DNA of 64,000 bases from Isoetes taiwanensis (GCA_021234155.1 JAJEKV010000004.1:21123619-21187618), one strand, 5' to 3'; shown: positions 44,948 to 56,764, numbered from the stretch's first letter. Numbers and translations are program-made. Notes: generated by a model not told the origin, from the letters alone.

Positions 44948-46230
44948 TGTGATGCTCTCCAGGCCTATACGATGCTCCCATCGTATAAATACGGGAAATC
45001 CCTTTTCCACGGCGACCACATCACCGTAGAAAGGCCCTCCATCTACCTTGAGCCACCTGGGATGGTCAAATGCCCGGGTGAAGGACACGGAGATGTCATT
45101 CGTCCCACGCCATCTATGGGAATCCTATATAGTGGAAGCGTAAATACAAGTTAGCACCTGACAAACAATACATCAAATAGTACGCCACCTCAAATGGTGG
45201 CCCATCCATCATCAATATGATTAACATCCCAACAACATAACATACACAATGCATATCAATATGATTCACCCTATGAGACTACTCCAGGTTACATCTCCCC
45301 GGTCCGATGAGACAGGGAGGAAATGAATTCACTCACAGATCATGATGGTTCCATTGGTAGGATCGCGGTTGCTTCAGGCAACCACGCATCCGTACCCGAC
45401 TTTAACCCCCAAAATCCATAGGCCACCCAAGCACGCCCATCGAGCCCAAGACGTCCCTTTAGGTACGTATCTTGCGACCCATGAAGTGTCAGAGCCATAC
45501 CCGGCCGTACAAGGTGACCAACTATAAGCCTAGCACACTATAGGAATCCTGTAGTCAAACTAGGCAGGATTCCACTTTATCGTCATGCTCATTGTCTGGT
45601 GCTGAATCACAGCATAGCATCCACAACTAGGTGGGATCTTGTGAATAGGCCGCATTTACTAGGATTTAAGGGGTTCTAGCTAGGAGCATCACTAAACCAG
45701 ATAGCTTTTAGGTCTCTACTCCCCTTAAACCAATCCAACACAGGAGGAACAGAAAGAGAGAGCAATCATATACGAAGCATATATCATCATTCCCAAATAG
45801 ATCATAGAATAGAATCAAATCATTCATCTACTCAACCAAGGGTTGGTAGAACACAAACTATGCTAAAACTAACTGGTATTCGGGCTGGAGCTAGTATCGT
45901 GAAGAACATCCATGGTACAGATAAGGTTTCAGTCAGGGTTGTAGCAGCTCCTATCTTCCTCAATCTTCTCCCAAATTCAAATTGGGGCAGAATTGGGGAT
46001 GTGAGCCCAATTTGCCATCCCAAAATGGCAAGCTGCCTTTGGGCCAATCGATCTAGGCCAAGTGGCACTCTTTAATTAGCCTACATTACTAATTAATACC
46101 ATTACTTAGCCTAATTAGGCTAAGCTAGTTGCAATAAACCCTTTTAGGTTAGTCTCCCTAATGGTCCCGATACACTAGTGACGTGTCAGTGTAGTTATAC
46201 ATATACCATAAAAATACATGGAACGTCACA
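44948..46230 (-). mobile_element. 5' LTR of a truncated Ty3/gypsy-type element
   Basis: Read on the minus strand it begins TGTGACGTTCC at 46230 and ends near 44948, just before the primer site. The start matches the 5' LTR at 52703 (TGTGACGTTCC), and in both an ACGTCAC copy follows soon after. The last 60 bp hold the hairpin ATACGATGGGAGCATCGTAT, matched by ATGCGATGCGGGCATCGTAT in the other LTR, so the two belong to related families. No 3' LTR partner is present. Confidence 0.8.
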
Positions 46231-46614
46231 ACTGTCAAGCATTTAAATACAAACCATAGTAAACAAAGCAGTCTAAGATTTAAACTTATGATTGCTATGA
46301 TTATCATAGCTGAATTCAAATTTTGATTATGCATCCCTGTGGCTTAGCATCATTCATGAAAAAATTCTAAGTTGAATGTATATGCAAGCCTGATTTTGTT
46401 AGATGAAGTAACCATGCCAGATATATTTGGAACTCAGACAGACACTGAGGATCCTAAGCAAAACCAGGACTAACATCAGTATGTTCTTGATCCGGATGTT
46501 CATGTTCTGGATGTTCATGACCCGGATGTTCATCTTAAGGATATCCTTGTCCAGGATATCCATGTGACAGTTCAGAGGAGGTGTTGTCATTGGAAAAGAT
46601 AGTAGTAATAAGAC

Positions 46615-47050
46615 GCTCTTGACAAAAATTTACAGCCTTATTCTAACAACAAAACTCTTCTTCCACTTATTGCAAAGGAAAAACTACCAAACTATCTCTT
46701 TGAGTTTGTGTAATTATCAAAATGCCCTTATGAGTTTCAAAATTACCAAAATGCCCCTGCACACCTACTATACACAAGGGCATTTTGGTAATTTTGAAAC
46801 TCATAAGGGCATTTTGGTAATTACACAAACTCATAGGGGTATTTTGGTAGTTTTCCCTATTGCAAATCATTTACAAACACAAAAGAGTTTATACTTTGTA
46901 TTGCTAAGCTTCAAAACTGATAAATTTGTAGGTGTCTTTCTAACCAATGTTGCACTAACATGCTCTTCAAGTTGTTTGCTAAAGTCCAGCAATGCTGGGC
47001 TCTGCTACCAGTGGAAATTAGACTATTATGTTTTAGTTTGCAGGTAATCT
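46615..47050 (+). repeat. Dispersed repeat with palindromic core (copy 2)
   Basis: Sequence flanking the MITE at 46677-46857 is the reverse-complement counterpart of 3090-3300 over about 230 bp, ending in AGTCCAGCAATGCTGGGC near 46985. Confidence 0.75.
46677..46857. mobile_element. 181-bp Mutator-type foldback MITE with 9-bp target duplication
   Basis: The ends GGAAAAACTACCAAA and TTTGGTAGTTTTCCC are inverted, and arms of about 80 bp (GGGCATTTTGGTAAT motifs) pair almost throughout. TATTGCAAA is exactly duplicated outside (46668-46676, 46858-46866). The paralogous repeat at 3238-3246 has a single copy of the same nine bases with no insertion, which is the empty site. A 9-bp duplication points to mobilisation by a Mutator-like transposase. 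Confidence 0.9.
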
Positions 47051-47215
47051 GAATTTGAACAAAGAAATATATATTGTTCCAGGACTAAAATGTTGTTGGA
47101 CTACCTAAGTTTTCCCCAAGCATCTGCTACTAGTGGAAATTATAATATTATTTTTTGGTCTGCAGGTGATCTGAATTTGAACAAAGAAATATATATTTTT
47201 GGACTACCTAAGTTT
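47031..47215 (+). repeat. Tandem duplication of about 110 bp
   Basis: TCTGAATTTGAACAAAGAAA and its surroundings occur at about 47048 and 47170, each preceded by TTTGGTCTGCAGGT-like sequence. A roughly 25-bp part is missing from the second copy. Confidence 0.75.
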
Positions 47216-47219
47216 GCAA

Positions 47220-49840
47220 GACAAGATGTATGGGTCTTGGCTAAGGTCTTATGAAAGCAATTTTTAAAGTGTAAATCAAATCAAATTGCTTAGTATTTGG
47301 AGCAAATTTTAAAGTGAAAATCAAACGCACAGCACCGGCTTCGGCACCGGCTACGAGTCTTTTTTTGTTAGTTTCATGACACAACCTTATGATCGTTAGA
47401 ATTTAGGCAGCCCATCCTATATAAGAGAGTGGCATGGGAAATGATGCTTCCTTCTTCTTGCTTGCATCATTGTTTCCCTTCCTGACAAATTTAAAGGCCC
47501 CTACTCTCGAACCAGCTTTAAATTAAGAATTGTTCATACAAAAGGTCTCAATTGCCGGTTTCTGCTTTAATTTTAAAGATCCAAGGTTATCTTATACATA
47601 GTTGATTTGATTCGTTGTAGAAATTTAACAAAGTTAGGTCTTCAAGAATGCGCGGTTGAAGACCAGTGGCAAAACAGTTTTCCAGGAGCATCTTGAACCA
47701 AGACATCTAGAGTGTATGCTCCATTTCAGATGGCTCCCACACTGCAACCATTCTTACAGATATGTATCTCTTTGTGTGAAGGCTAAGCTTCATTACACAG
47801 TCTGCTTAATGAATCCTTTCTAGATTGCACTAGCACTCTTAGCATTGTTATATTCACTTTACATCAAGGTGTAGAATGTATATTGTGTAGTAGATTGTAT
47901 GGCCCAAGTCCTAGCTCGCATGTGTTCCAAGTAGCAAATACAATGGTATTGCCTACTAAGTCAAATATTTGTTCCAAAGATAAGCTAGAGATTCTACACT
48001 CTCTTTTTATTGGAAACAATTCGATAAGAGGAAACACCTTTATCTCGAATTGCAAATATATGGCTCAGAAACCTTTTGGAGCTGGACAAGAGAAGGATGA
48101 AGTTGAATATTTGCCATCCATATATACCTTTACACCACAGAAAATGCATCCTCTCATTTTTAACATTTTCCAGCAAATACAATGCCAGAACATATGCTAC
48201 ATTCAGATAATTTCTATTTTGGATTTGCTTATGCCAACATACTCACAGAAAAGGTCGTCATGCATGTTGAGTTGGAGCTCCTGCTAACTACCAAAAAAAA
48301 AAAAATGTCGAGTCATATAAATGCATTATGCAATTCTATTAATCAAGTTGTGATATGCTGAGAGAACTCTAACTTTATAAGGTATGCAGATATGCATAAT
48401 GTATCATCTATCTACTCTGAATACGTTCCAGCTGCAAGAGAAGGCACGGAGAATACATTGTGTGCATGCTGCAATAAATGTATAAAGAAAAAAAAATGGA
48501 TTCATCATTCTATCATAGCTTGCATTTAATGCTACCTAAATGCCTAGCTTAGATTTTAGACAATACACAGTATCAATAGACCATTTCTTGTAGTGGACTG
48601 ATTTATAAGAAATTACAAATGTACATTGCGGAGCATCATGTCTGCTGCTGCATCCTATGCCTGCTATAGATAAGATTCTGTAATATTTTGTGTTCATTAA
48701 AAGAGGCATGAACTAGATAGAGTGACTTTATGTTTACTGCAGGATATTGTACTGCATAGGCTAGTAGTTTTTTGGCTGTTGAGTTACTATTGCCCACACT
48801 TAATATGATTGGCTAGAATTTGGCGTGGTGCATTAGATATTAATTTTTATTCCTTTTTCTATAGGCTGCAAAAGAAATGTATGTCTATGTCCAATAGGAA
48901 AATGTAGATTACAAAGCTTATAGATGCAAATTGCATTGATTCCTCTTTCACCATAACTCTATAGCAACTCTATAGCAAGATGCAATTCGAGTACTCTAAA
49001 GAATCTAGAAGGGCATCAGATTCTTCTGTTTGCAGAATAGCATTTTCAATATGAACTTCATTGTAGCATTACCAATCCAAGATGTGTATTTAAATTACAC
49101 TAGAAAGGCACTTATCATTTATAGAACAAAAGAAAATTGGAAATAGCAGCAAGGAACTCTCCATTGCAGGTGTTGGATTATCTATGCTACATTGGGTGCT
49201 TCACTAGATGCCATATTGATGCCATATTATGGAAATGATTAAACATATTAAGGAAATGCATCAAATTTAAAGATAGATATTGGCATTTGTGTCTAGCTCT
49301 AGGGGCTATGCATCTAGTGATTTACACCACCCAATTTGAATGTCATTTAAGCACATTGATTCAAATACCTTTTGAAAGCCAATGACACATGTTTTAAATA
49401 AGAATTCTAATGGAACCATCATGTGCCATATGACAATTCTAACTACCGTAGCATGTTTTGAACAAGAACTCTAATGACCATACGATAAAATTTCCCATTA
49501 ACCAAAGCTCTCCCTTCATGCTTGGGCATGATAACGAACATGCTTGGGCATACTAAAGAATGGTAGACACAAAAGAAAACAAGGTGCTGTGCACAGGGGG
49601 TTGCCCTCTATGGCCAGAGGGTGGTGGCTTAAATCATACTTCAAAGTCATGTTTTCACACCATCCATCACCAGCAGACTTAGATATGCAGGCAATGAGGT
49701 TTTTTACATAAAACTGATCACTGCCCTCAAATTGGCTTCAAGATATCTATTTACTGATCTTTTCATTTGGCCACAAAACTCGTGGATGGATTAAAGAATC
49801 CCATGCGTTTGCCACAGAGAAACTCTCCAATTCAGAGACA
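47220..49840. other. No recognised gene
   Basis: AT-rich sequence. A plus-strand frame at 47883-48287 (134 codons) is the longest, but it has no recognisable motif and an opposite-strand frame of similar quality, so I do not call it. Confidence 0.4.
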
Positions 49841-49849
49841 TTCGATGTT

Positions 49850-50406
49850 TCAATGCACATGGCCTGCTTCAAGATTTTTGGCAAGCACAGTATGAGCTGC
49901 ATCGGATTCCATAAAGGTACCTTCTCCTATAATAGTTTTGCCTTGGGGTTTTCTTTTTGTGGGTTCTTTTGCAACTTCAATGCTGATATATGCTGTTGGG
50001 ACTATTGCTAACAAGTTAAGGAATTGCAATGGAAAGTCCAATCCAAAGTATCCCCTGTTGTGTAAACAGCAAGAAATATAAAAGAAGTGTTGCACATGGA
50101 GTCACTGTGCTACAATTTCTAATGCTGATAAGCCTGATTCGGAGGCCCTAGAACAGAGGTCTAGTTGATTCCCAGGACCCCAAAACCTTTGTCGGAGTCT
50201 TTGTCGTCATCACAGACAAGGGTTCTGATAATTCTTCCAACGCATGGCTCTCCAAAATTGCTCTGCTCCTGCAAATCAAGGCCGCCGTGTTGGCAAAAGT
50301 TGCAGTGTAGAAAGACGTCAAATTGTTGTTTACACTTAGGCGCCTCTCTGCATACAACAAGCTTGTCCGCTCCTTCCATCTGAAAGCTTAACCAGGTCTG
50401 CTTCAA
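49850..50406 (-). CDS. Unidentified candidate exons
   Basis: Two adjacent minus-strand frames may belong to one unrecognised gene. 50406-50161 has an internal start at about 50376 (MEGADKLVVCREAPKCKQQF). It includes CNFCQHGGLDLQEQ and RTLVCDDDKDSDKGFGVLG, with five cysteines in its first 60 residues. 50095-49850 includes GYFGLDFPLQFLNLLAIVPT (hydrophobic) and TIIGEGTFMESDAAHTVLAK. Balanced composition suggests real coding sequence, but I found no clean splice pair joining them and no family match. Confidence 0.25.
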
Positions 50407-50409
50407 TTT

Positions 50410-51940
50410 TTATAGGGATTGTAAACTCGCCAAGGTTAGGAGATCCCGATTTGCATTGTTCTGCCAGAGAGGAGGCCCTCTAAAATTACAGCCAATTGGA
50501 GTAAATACGATCTAGGGTTTTTTTTCTTCTTCCCCTTTTTGCCTCTCGTCGGTGGTCCGCTGCATACACGCTTAATTTGTTCGAGAATTCAAAAAAGACT
50601 ACATTGGGAGAAGCATTGAAGGTAGGTATTCGATTGGGATGTTGTAAACGCTGATGAATGCTGTATTTGAACATTTATGGTGTTTAACGATATTTTGAGA
50701 TCTTTTGGCGCAATATGTCTTGCCACTCTCCAAATGTGTAATAAAGGCTTTATCTCGTTTTGTCGTTGAATTTATGTTTGGCATGCTTTTTCTCGAAAGT
50801 TGCCTTTTCGTTCAAATTTAATGGTTTAGATTTGAGTGAGGCTAGAGCACTAGTGTATGATTTGGTAAACATGGATTTAGATGTTCTTGGTCGTGTTCTC
50901 ATTGTATTTGCATGAAGGCATGTTTAACATCTGCAAGAGGCAATGCTTATTTTCATTAACTTTGAAACAAGTATTGGAGGCCAATCTCACTTTTTATTGG
51001 ACGTGGACCAATTTGGCTTTAATTTTGGGGCTCTTTTATTTCTCACAGAAAATAGAACAACTTAGAACTTTCTCAACTTAGATCTGCATCATTTCTAAAG
51101 ACAACATAACATGCATGGAAGAAGAAACATATGATTTAGGCATGAGTTCCTGCCTGTTTATAGCAGATTCAGAATGCTGTGCACAAAGTGGCAAAATGGT
51201 GATGTTTCGACTCCTAATAACCTTCATGATGATTGCCTCTACAGAATTCTCAACAAATAGCCTGATTTACAAAGATGGATGATTTAGTATAGTAGGAAGA
51301 GGATCAAAACAAAACCTAACACAAGAAGGTTATTTACCTTTTGATGACGACAGGCCGCTTTCTCCAGCAACGTCCTACAGCTCGTTCCTCCAGCTGCAAG
51401 GTAACAATTGACATTGTGAAAGGGAAGGACATTAAAGTTATGCTAGCAACTTACCGCTGGGTTAAGACAAGGCTCAAGCTGATGCACATAAGCCAACAAA
51501 AGCTTGAAAGTAAAAGGACATAACGTGCTCAAATATATGGGCAATCTTCCATACTATGTAAACATGAGAAGCTAGTTATCCCTATGACTCCAGTGCGGAT
51601 GGACAGTAGAAAAACTCTAGTGGGAGAATCCTGCAATCAAATTCATCTTTAATACCAGCCAACAGATCTATTGCTCGAGTTCTTAACGTCATATGTAAAT
51701 TTCATCTCATTTCATCTTTAGCATTATTATTAAGTTTGTAGCTACCAGATTAATAAAACGATTTATAAGAGGAATGAAACCTTTTGGAAGACTTCAATTG
51801 CTTGCCAGGGTTTCTTCATTGGCACGTCACCACTTATAAATTGATAATTGATGCCTTGCTTTTTAAATTTCCGCCTTTAGCCATGCAATAGTTTGCATAA
51901 GTTGACTGAATATAAGGACCTGGAATGAAAATTGCCATTC
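50410..51940. other. No recognised gene
   Basis: No coding region recognised; short open frames only. Confidence 0.4.
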
Positions 51941-51946
51941 GTTACT

Positions 51947-52452
51947 TTAGGGTGGAAACATTCTTATTTCAACTGTTCTCTGACCATTGCTAAATCTGCA
52001 AGGAGGATTTTTCGTTTGGATTCCATGTGCAGCGCATTCGTTTGGATTCCAGGAAACTGTCATTTCTGTTGCAGGAGCAGGATGTTGAAGAGTCTGCCCC
52101 TTGCTATATGTTACAAGATCATTTGTGGTGATTGAGAGTTTGCATTCAGGGCATTTTGACATGCCTCCAATGCCTATTGTGGATATAACCATTCAGCCTA
52201 TTTGAACTCTAAAAGCATGTTACTGTACAGGGCAAAAGGAGAGTACCAGTGACCACCTGGTGTTTTAGTGGGACATTCCATCATTTCAAAGCGTATTGCA
52301 CATTCCCCTTCTAAATCATTTGTATCTGCAGGTGTTTGCATGCTATATGGTATGGTCTCTGTCATACCAATATGTATAGCCTCTCTCTTCTCCATGCTGT
52401 TTAGCTCATCATGTGATCTAAATCCACCACTGCATAGCTTGTGAAACATCAA
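51947..52452 (-). CDS. Unidentified candidate exons
   Basis: 52452-52198 reads DELNSMEKREAIHIGMTETI, then GECAIRFEMMECPTKTPGGH. 52192-51947 reads GGMSKCPECKLSITTNDLVT, then SWNPNECAAHGIQTKNPPC. The CPEC pair and three further cysteines could form a small zinc finger. GT dinucleotides near the GGHW residues are possible donors. No family recognised; a gene with the candidate exons at 49.85-50.4 kb on the same strand is possible but undemonstrated. Confidence 0.25.
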
Positions 52453-52464
52453 AAGGCATCAATA

Positions 52465-52515
52465 AAGCACTAGGAACAGTGCCCAGCGTTGCTGGGCATA
52501 AGCTGAGAACTTGTG
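52465..52515. repeat. Palindromic core repeat (copy 3)
   Basis: GCCCAGCGTTGCTGGGC at about 52481-52497 with flanks (AGTGCCCAGC.., GCATAAGCTGAGAACTT) matching, inverted, those of the copy at 3042. Confidence 0.7.
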
Positions 52516-52702
52516 AATGATACATTGTAGCAATGAGAGAAGAGAGCATGAATAACCCAAAAGTACTCTATTGTTAAAATATGGACACCGTTTCTCTTTT
52601 CTTTTGCCTATTGCTCTACCCCGCTTTTACCCTTTTCCGTTTTCCTCGTTTTTCCTACTTGTCCTTTTTTTTCATTTTTTCTCATTTTCCTTACACGTTT
52701 CC

Positions 52703-54305
52703 TGTGACGTTCCAGCATAATATATGCCCCAATACGTATATTATACTGCCACGTCACACGTACATGTCACAAGTGACATGTACTTGAGAGTAGGACAACG
52801 TTGCACCTAGGAGCTAAAGGTTGCACCTAGGGGGCAACCTTGGATGTTGGGTATGTAATTAAACATACACAACAAAAGGTTCCTTGTTCATCCATTTCCA
52901 AATGGCTTAAAGCCATTTGCCCATGTGGATGCCCTAACCTAGATAGGGTCTATATAAGGGCTAAAACCCTAGACCCTAGCTCTCCTTTCACTTTGCCAAT
53001 TAGGGTTTTCTAGAGCTTCCTTTCCTCTTTCGCATTTAGGGCTTTCCTGGGCCAATTCGGCCAGGGTAAAGCTCGAAATCGCATTGCCAGGCTCCGAAAA
53101 GTCGGATTTGCACAACAGGTTGCTGAGTAGCAGTTGTCTTCGGCAAGATCAAGAGCATGGACGCCTTCCGAGGATCAGGAGCAAGCCAAGGAGCAGGTAT
53201 CTAGTTGTTCTGTTGTGCAAAACCGTCTTTAGGCATGGCAATATGCCGGTTTAGTATGTTAGATCATCTCTGGAAGTCTTGTAGATCCCTAGATCTGAGA
53301 CTCTAACGAATGAACCTAACATTGGATGTTAAGTAGATAGATTGATATGATTCTCTATCTCTGTTCTGTGATATTGCATGTATTCCACTCTGTGATCTCC
53401 TTGTTGTGGGAAGGGGGGTAGAGACCTAAAGGCTGTGTAGAAGATGCTCCTAGCATAGCACCTTAGTTCCCACATAATTGCGGCCCGTGCACAGGAGCCC
53501 ACCTGGCTGTGGGTGAAGGGGCAAGGCCGGTTGATAAGGAGGAACTTGTCTCATGCGGGACTGACCCCTCGGTAGTAAAGCCTATCGGGGGTCTTTCTTT
53601 GGCTAGGCTTAATGGCTTGTCCTTTGCGTGTGGGCAAGGCATGAGCTCGACACTCGTGGGGTGGTGGATATGACCTTCCAATGAGTTCAAGTCGAATAAG
53701 GGCAAAGTGGGCCCTCTAGCCGCTGCGATGAGCATGGATACCTCTGGAGGAGAGGCAGCTCTCTTCCTGCCTCATCGGGGTTGGGGAGATGCAACCCAGC
53801 AGTAGTAGCCCCTCTGGCTATTCACCCGGCAGGCTACGGCCAAGTCCCAACACTTTTCAGCCTACTCTGCAAAGTGTGCACGGGAGGGGCGGATGGAGTG
53901 GACTACCCTAAGCCATGTTCTATGCCAGCCAAATCCATTGCCATGAATTGCATGCGCAATGAACTCACGGAGGCCTAGCCGTCCAGTCATCCCCCTTGAG
54001 TCCGAGCCCTGGGTAGGATCTCTCCTTTGTATTATTGTTATGAAGGTATTGCTGACTCTGTGATGTTGCTATTGTTATGGTGATTGTGTTGTATATTATT
54101 GGTTGTGCTCACGTTTGTTTGTTACGCTTCCGCAGATAGGTCGATCCGATGGAAGACGGATGAATGACACATCCACTCTTCCCTTGCTGGCTCTGCCCCC
54201 ATGGGAGTGGAGCGGTGGATGGCCTGTCGAGGCATTTTTGCCGGGGAATGCTCTCCTCCGAGTAATGCGATGCGGGCATCGTATAAGGAGTAGGGGCGTC
54301 CGCGG
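52703..54305 (+). promoter_or_regulatory. 5' LTR
   Basis: It begins TGTGACGTTCC after TTTCC and ends immediately before the primer site, about 1.6 kb. A TATA box (GGTCTATATAAGGGC) lies near 52950, the expected transcription start region. TGACGT near the start and CCACGTCACACGT at about 52750 form an inverted pair resembling plant bZIP sites; the LTR at 44948-46230 has the same arrangement. The last 45 bp hold the stem GATGCGGGCATC. The exact 3' boundary is uncertain because the usual CA is not obvious. Confidence 0.75.
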
Positions 54306-54317
54306 TGGTATCAGAGC
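54306..54317 (+). promoter_or_regulatory. Primer binding site, initiator tRNA-Met
   Basis: TGGTATCAGAGC is complementary to the 3' end of initiator tRNA-Met, the usual primer for plant LTR elements. Confidence 0.9.
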
Positions 54318-54518
54318 ATGATCTTGGCATCCAAGATCGAGCACTGGCCATTTCTCCCTTAGGACTAACAGTAGATTCGAGTCTTGGGGTATAGCCACCC
54401 AAGCAAGAGCTTCGAACAATTGGGAAAATTCCCAATTTCTGGGTAGATTTTAGTTCCATGATAGGTTGCTAGTGAAGTATAGCATCTTTCCCAACCTAAA
54501 TTGCCAAAAATTAGGCCA

Positions 54519-54601
54519 CCCCTCACAGAGTGCGCCCAGCACCATTCGGTTCGCAAACCGATTCCGCCCAGGCGCACTGTGTGAGTGGTTGACCTCCGTT
54601 G
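54519..54601 (+). repeat. Two-stem hairpin repeat, unit 1
   Basis: CCCCTCACAGAGTGCGCC pairs with GGCGCACTGTGTGAG about 45 bp later, enclosing GGTTCGCAAACC, itself a palindrome. Confidence 0.85.
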
Positions 54602-54728
54602 ACATAGTTAGGTGTCCCAATTAATTAAGATAATGGTGTAGTTTGGCTTATTCCCTTAGTTCTGGGTAGGTTTGTATGTTATAACACTAAGAAACTCCCT
54701 GTAAATTGTAAAATAGCCTCGAAAACAG

Positions 54729-54806
54729 TCGACCCCTCACAGAGTGCGCCCAGACCCTTTCGGTTGGTAATCCAATCTGGCCCAGGCGCACTGTGTGAGT
54801 GGTGGG
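54729..54806 (+). repeat. Two-stem hairpin repeat, unit 2
   Basis: CCCCTCACAGAGTGCGCC and GGCGCACTGTGTGAG outer arms; the inner palindrome is degraded (CGGTTGGTAATCC). Confidence 0.85.
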
Positions 54807-54902
54807 TGTTTTGGAGTATGGTGAACCCAGGCGAATGCCTCGTACCTTCGCTAATGCCCTAGTTTGTTTTTTTTCCCCATATGAATTGCAGGTCCCAACC
54901 CT

Positions 54903-56050
54903 AATTTCCACCTTCCTATAAATAGAAAATTAGGGTTTCCATTTTACCCCCACCTTTCCCGGAGAACAGCTCGCCCAAGAAGACGATCTTCAGGCGCCAA
55001 AGCTCGAAACCCGACAAACAAAAGCATGGCACGGGACGAAACAGACGCCCGCAAGAAGGTTGTGCCACCCGGGTTATGTGAGCTTCAGAGCCAGCCGTCC
55101 GGACGTAAGGCCGACGGAGGCAAGTGCACATCGGGGAAGAGGAGGCACCGGTTGAACCACCTAACCCTAACCCTGAGGAGCAGAATGTATCGGAGAACCT
55201 TGATCGAGGCTGACGCGGGGCGAGAGTCGCGGAGGGAGCCGAGGGAGATCTTCGGGATAATGAGGAACCGTGAGCAGAACCAAGAAGAAGAAGAGGGAAA
55301 GGGAAGAAGGCGAAGCCGAGGAAATCCAAGCATGAGGCCGAAGGAAAAGGAAGAGCTAAGAAAGAGGAGGGGAGGAGAAGGAACGTAAGAGGGAAGAAAG
55401 GAGGAAGCGAAAAGAGGAGCGGGAGAGGGTGAGAGCGAGAAGGGTAAGGACCCGAAGTGCCGGGCGGAGAAGCCAAGAAGAAGAAGACACCGCCGCGGCA
55501 AAGAAACCATACAGAGCCGGATCGAGAAGCCCCCATCTTCGGCCGGACCAACCCGAGGAGGGAGCGGAGGACACTAACCAGAGAGACTTCGGCCCTTCAA
55601 ACCCAATACCGGAGGATGAAGACCCCTGTGGCTAACGCGACCGCCCTATCCTAAATGGCCGTCAGCGAAGCACCCCAAATGACGACTCAAGAAACCAAGG
55701 TCGCGAGAGGGAGTCCTATGCGCTGAAGCGGGACTTGCAAGCATCGGAAGGAGCTAAAGGAGTATCCGCATACATGAAAATGCACGAAGAATACTCCAAA
55801 TACTACTTAAGAACACGAGTGAAGACCATTGAGGGAGGTCGGCCAACTAAGAAGAACACGCTGAAGTAACCTCACCGAACAGCCAACCCCTCCGAAGAAG
55901 CCGATGAAAAGGCCGGCGGACTGCATGTCTAACGAGGGAGATTTTGCAGGAGTTCGACCCATCCAAACGGGTCACGGACGACATGTTGCTCGCGACCGGC
56001 AGAGGCGTCGGAGCAAGCACATCGCACATTACATTTGCCGAAGACTTCGT
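54903..56050 (+). pseudogene. Degraded highly charged ORF in the retrotransposon leader (first block)
   Basis: Preceded by CCTATAAATAG (about 54915), a TATA-like box. A start at 55026 (MARDETDARKKVVPPGLCEL) and neighbouring frames run in lysine-, arginine- and glutamate-rich sequence (RGKGKKAKPRKSKHEAEGK). They continue past 55650 to SYALKRDLQASEGAKGV near 55715-55755. I recognise no domain; the composition suggests a nucleic-acid-binding protein. Several frames must be combined, so it is broken. Position between primer site and gag is unusual. Confidence 0.35.
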
Positions 56051-56276
56051 CGGCGTGTGCTCAACACGCTAAGAGAGTGACTTGTATGCCCAAAGATATT
56101 AGACTAGCTCAGTTTATTAAGAAGGAGGGCCCCTGAACTATTGTAAATGACCTTTTCCTTGGTATAAATCTATAATTTTGATAAATAAATAAGTCCAATC
56201 GAGTTTAAATAGGGTGTATTGCCGAATTCTACATTTAGAAATAGCAAAGTTCGGAACAAACCAGGCATTTTGATCC

Positions 56277-56355
56277 CACCCCTCACAGAGTGCGCCCCAA
56301 CCCATTAGGTTTGCAAACCGATCCCACCTGGCGCCACTGTGTGAGTGGTTGAGCA
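56277..56355 (+). repeat. Two-stem hairpin repeat, unit 3
   Basis: CCCCTCACAGAGTGCGCC outer arm with GGCGCCACTGTGTGAG, inner GGTTTGCAAACC palindrome perfect. Confidence 0.85.
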
Positions 56356-56480
56356 TGGTTTGGTGCCAAATCTTGCCTAAATGCAGAAAGTAGGTATACT
56401 ATTCGACCTAACTCATCCCAGTTAGTAGGAATTGACCCCTAATCTGTCCAAATTGGCCAACGCCGAAGTCAAATGGAGCT

Positions 56481-56554
56481 CCACCCTCACAGAGTGCCAG
56501 ACCCATTTGGTTTGGAATTGATTCCACCTCAAGACTGTGTGAGTGGTCGAACCC
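56481..56554 (+). repeat. Two-stem hairpin repeat, unit 4 (degraded)
   Basis: CACCCTCACAGAGTGCC and ACTGTGTGAGTGG remain; the inner palindrome is decayed (GGTTTGGAATTGATT). Confidence 0.75.
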
Positions 56555-56680
56555 CAAACTCCACCACAACTTGCCCAAATAAAGGCTTAGTAAAGGCTCA
56601 ATCCTATCTATCTCGATGAGATATCCAGGATTATGTCTTTAGTTCTCTAGTTTAGCATCATTAGTGACCTAAGCAAATCC

Positions 56681-56764
56681 ACCCCTCACAGAGTGCGCCC
56701 CAACCAGTTCGGTTTGCAAACCGATCCCACCACCGGGCGCCTTGTGTGTGAGTGGTCTCGTCCA
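56681..56764 (+). repeat. Two-stem hairpin repeat, unit 5
   Basis: CCCCTCACAGAGTGCGCC arm, perfect GGTTTGCAAACC inner palindrome, and GGGCGCCTTGTGTGTGAG closing arm with a small insertion. Confidence 0.85.

Noticed and set aside
54916-55551. Minus-strand 211-codon frame
   Set aside because: Antisense of the purine-rich charged block in the retrotransposon leader; Ser/Pro/Leu/Phe-rich as expected of a shadow frame.
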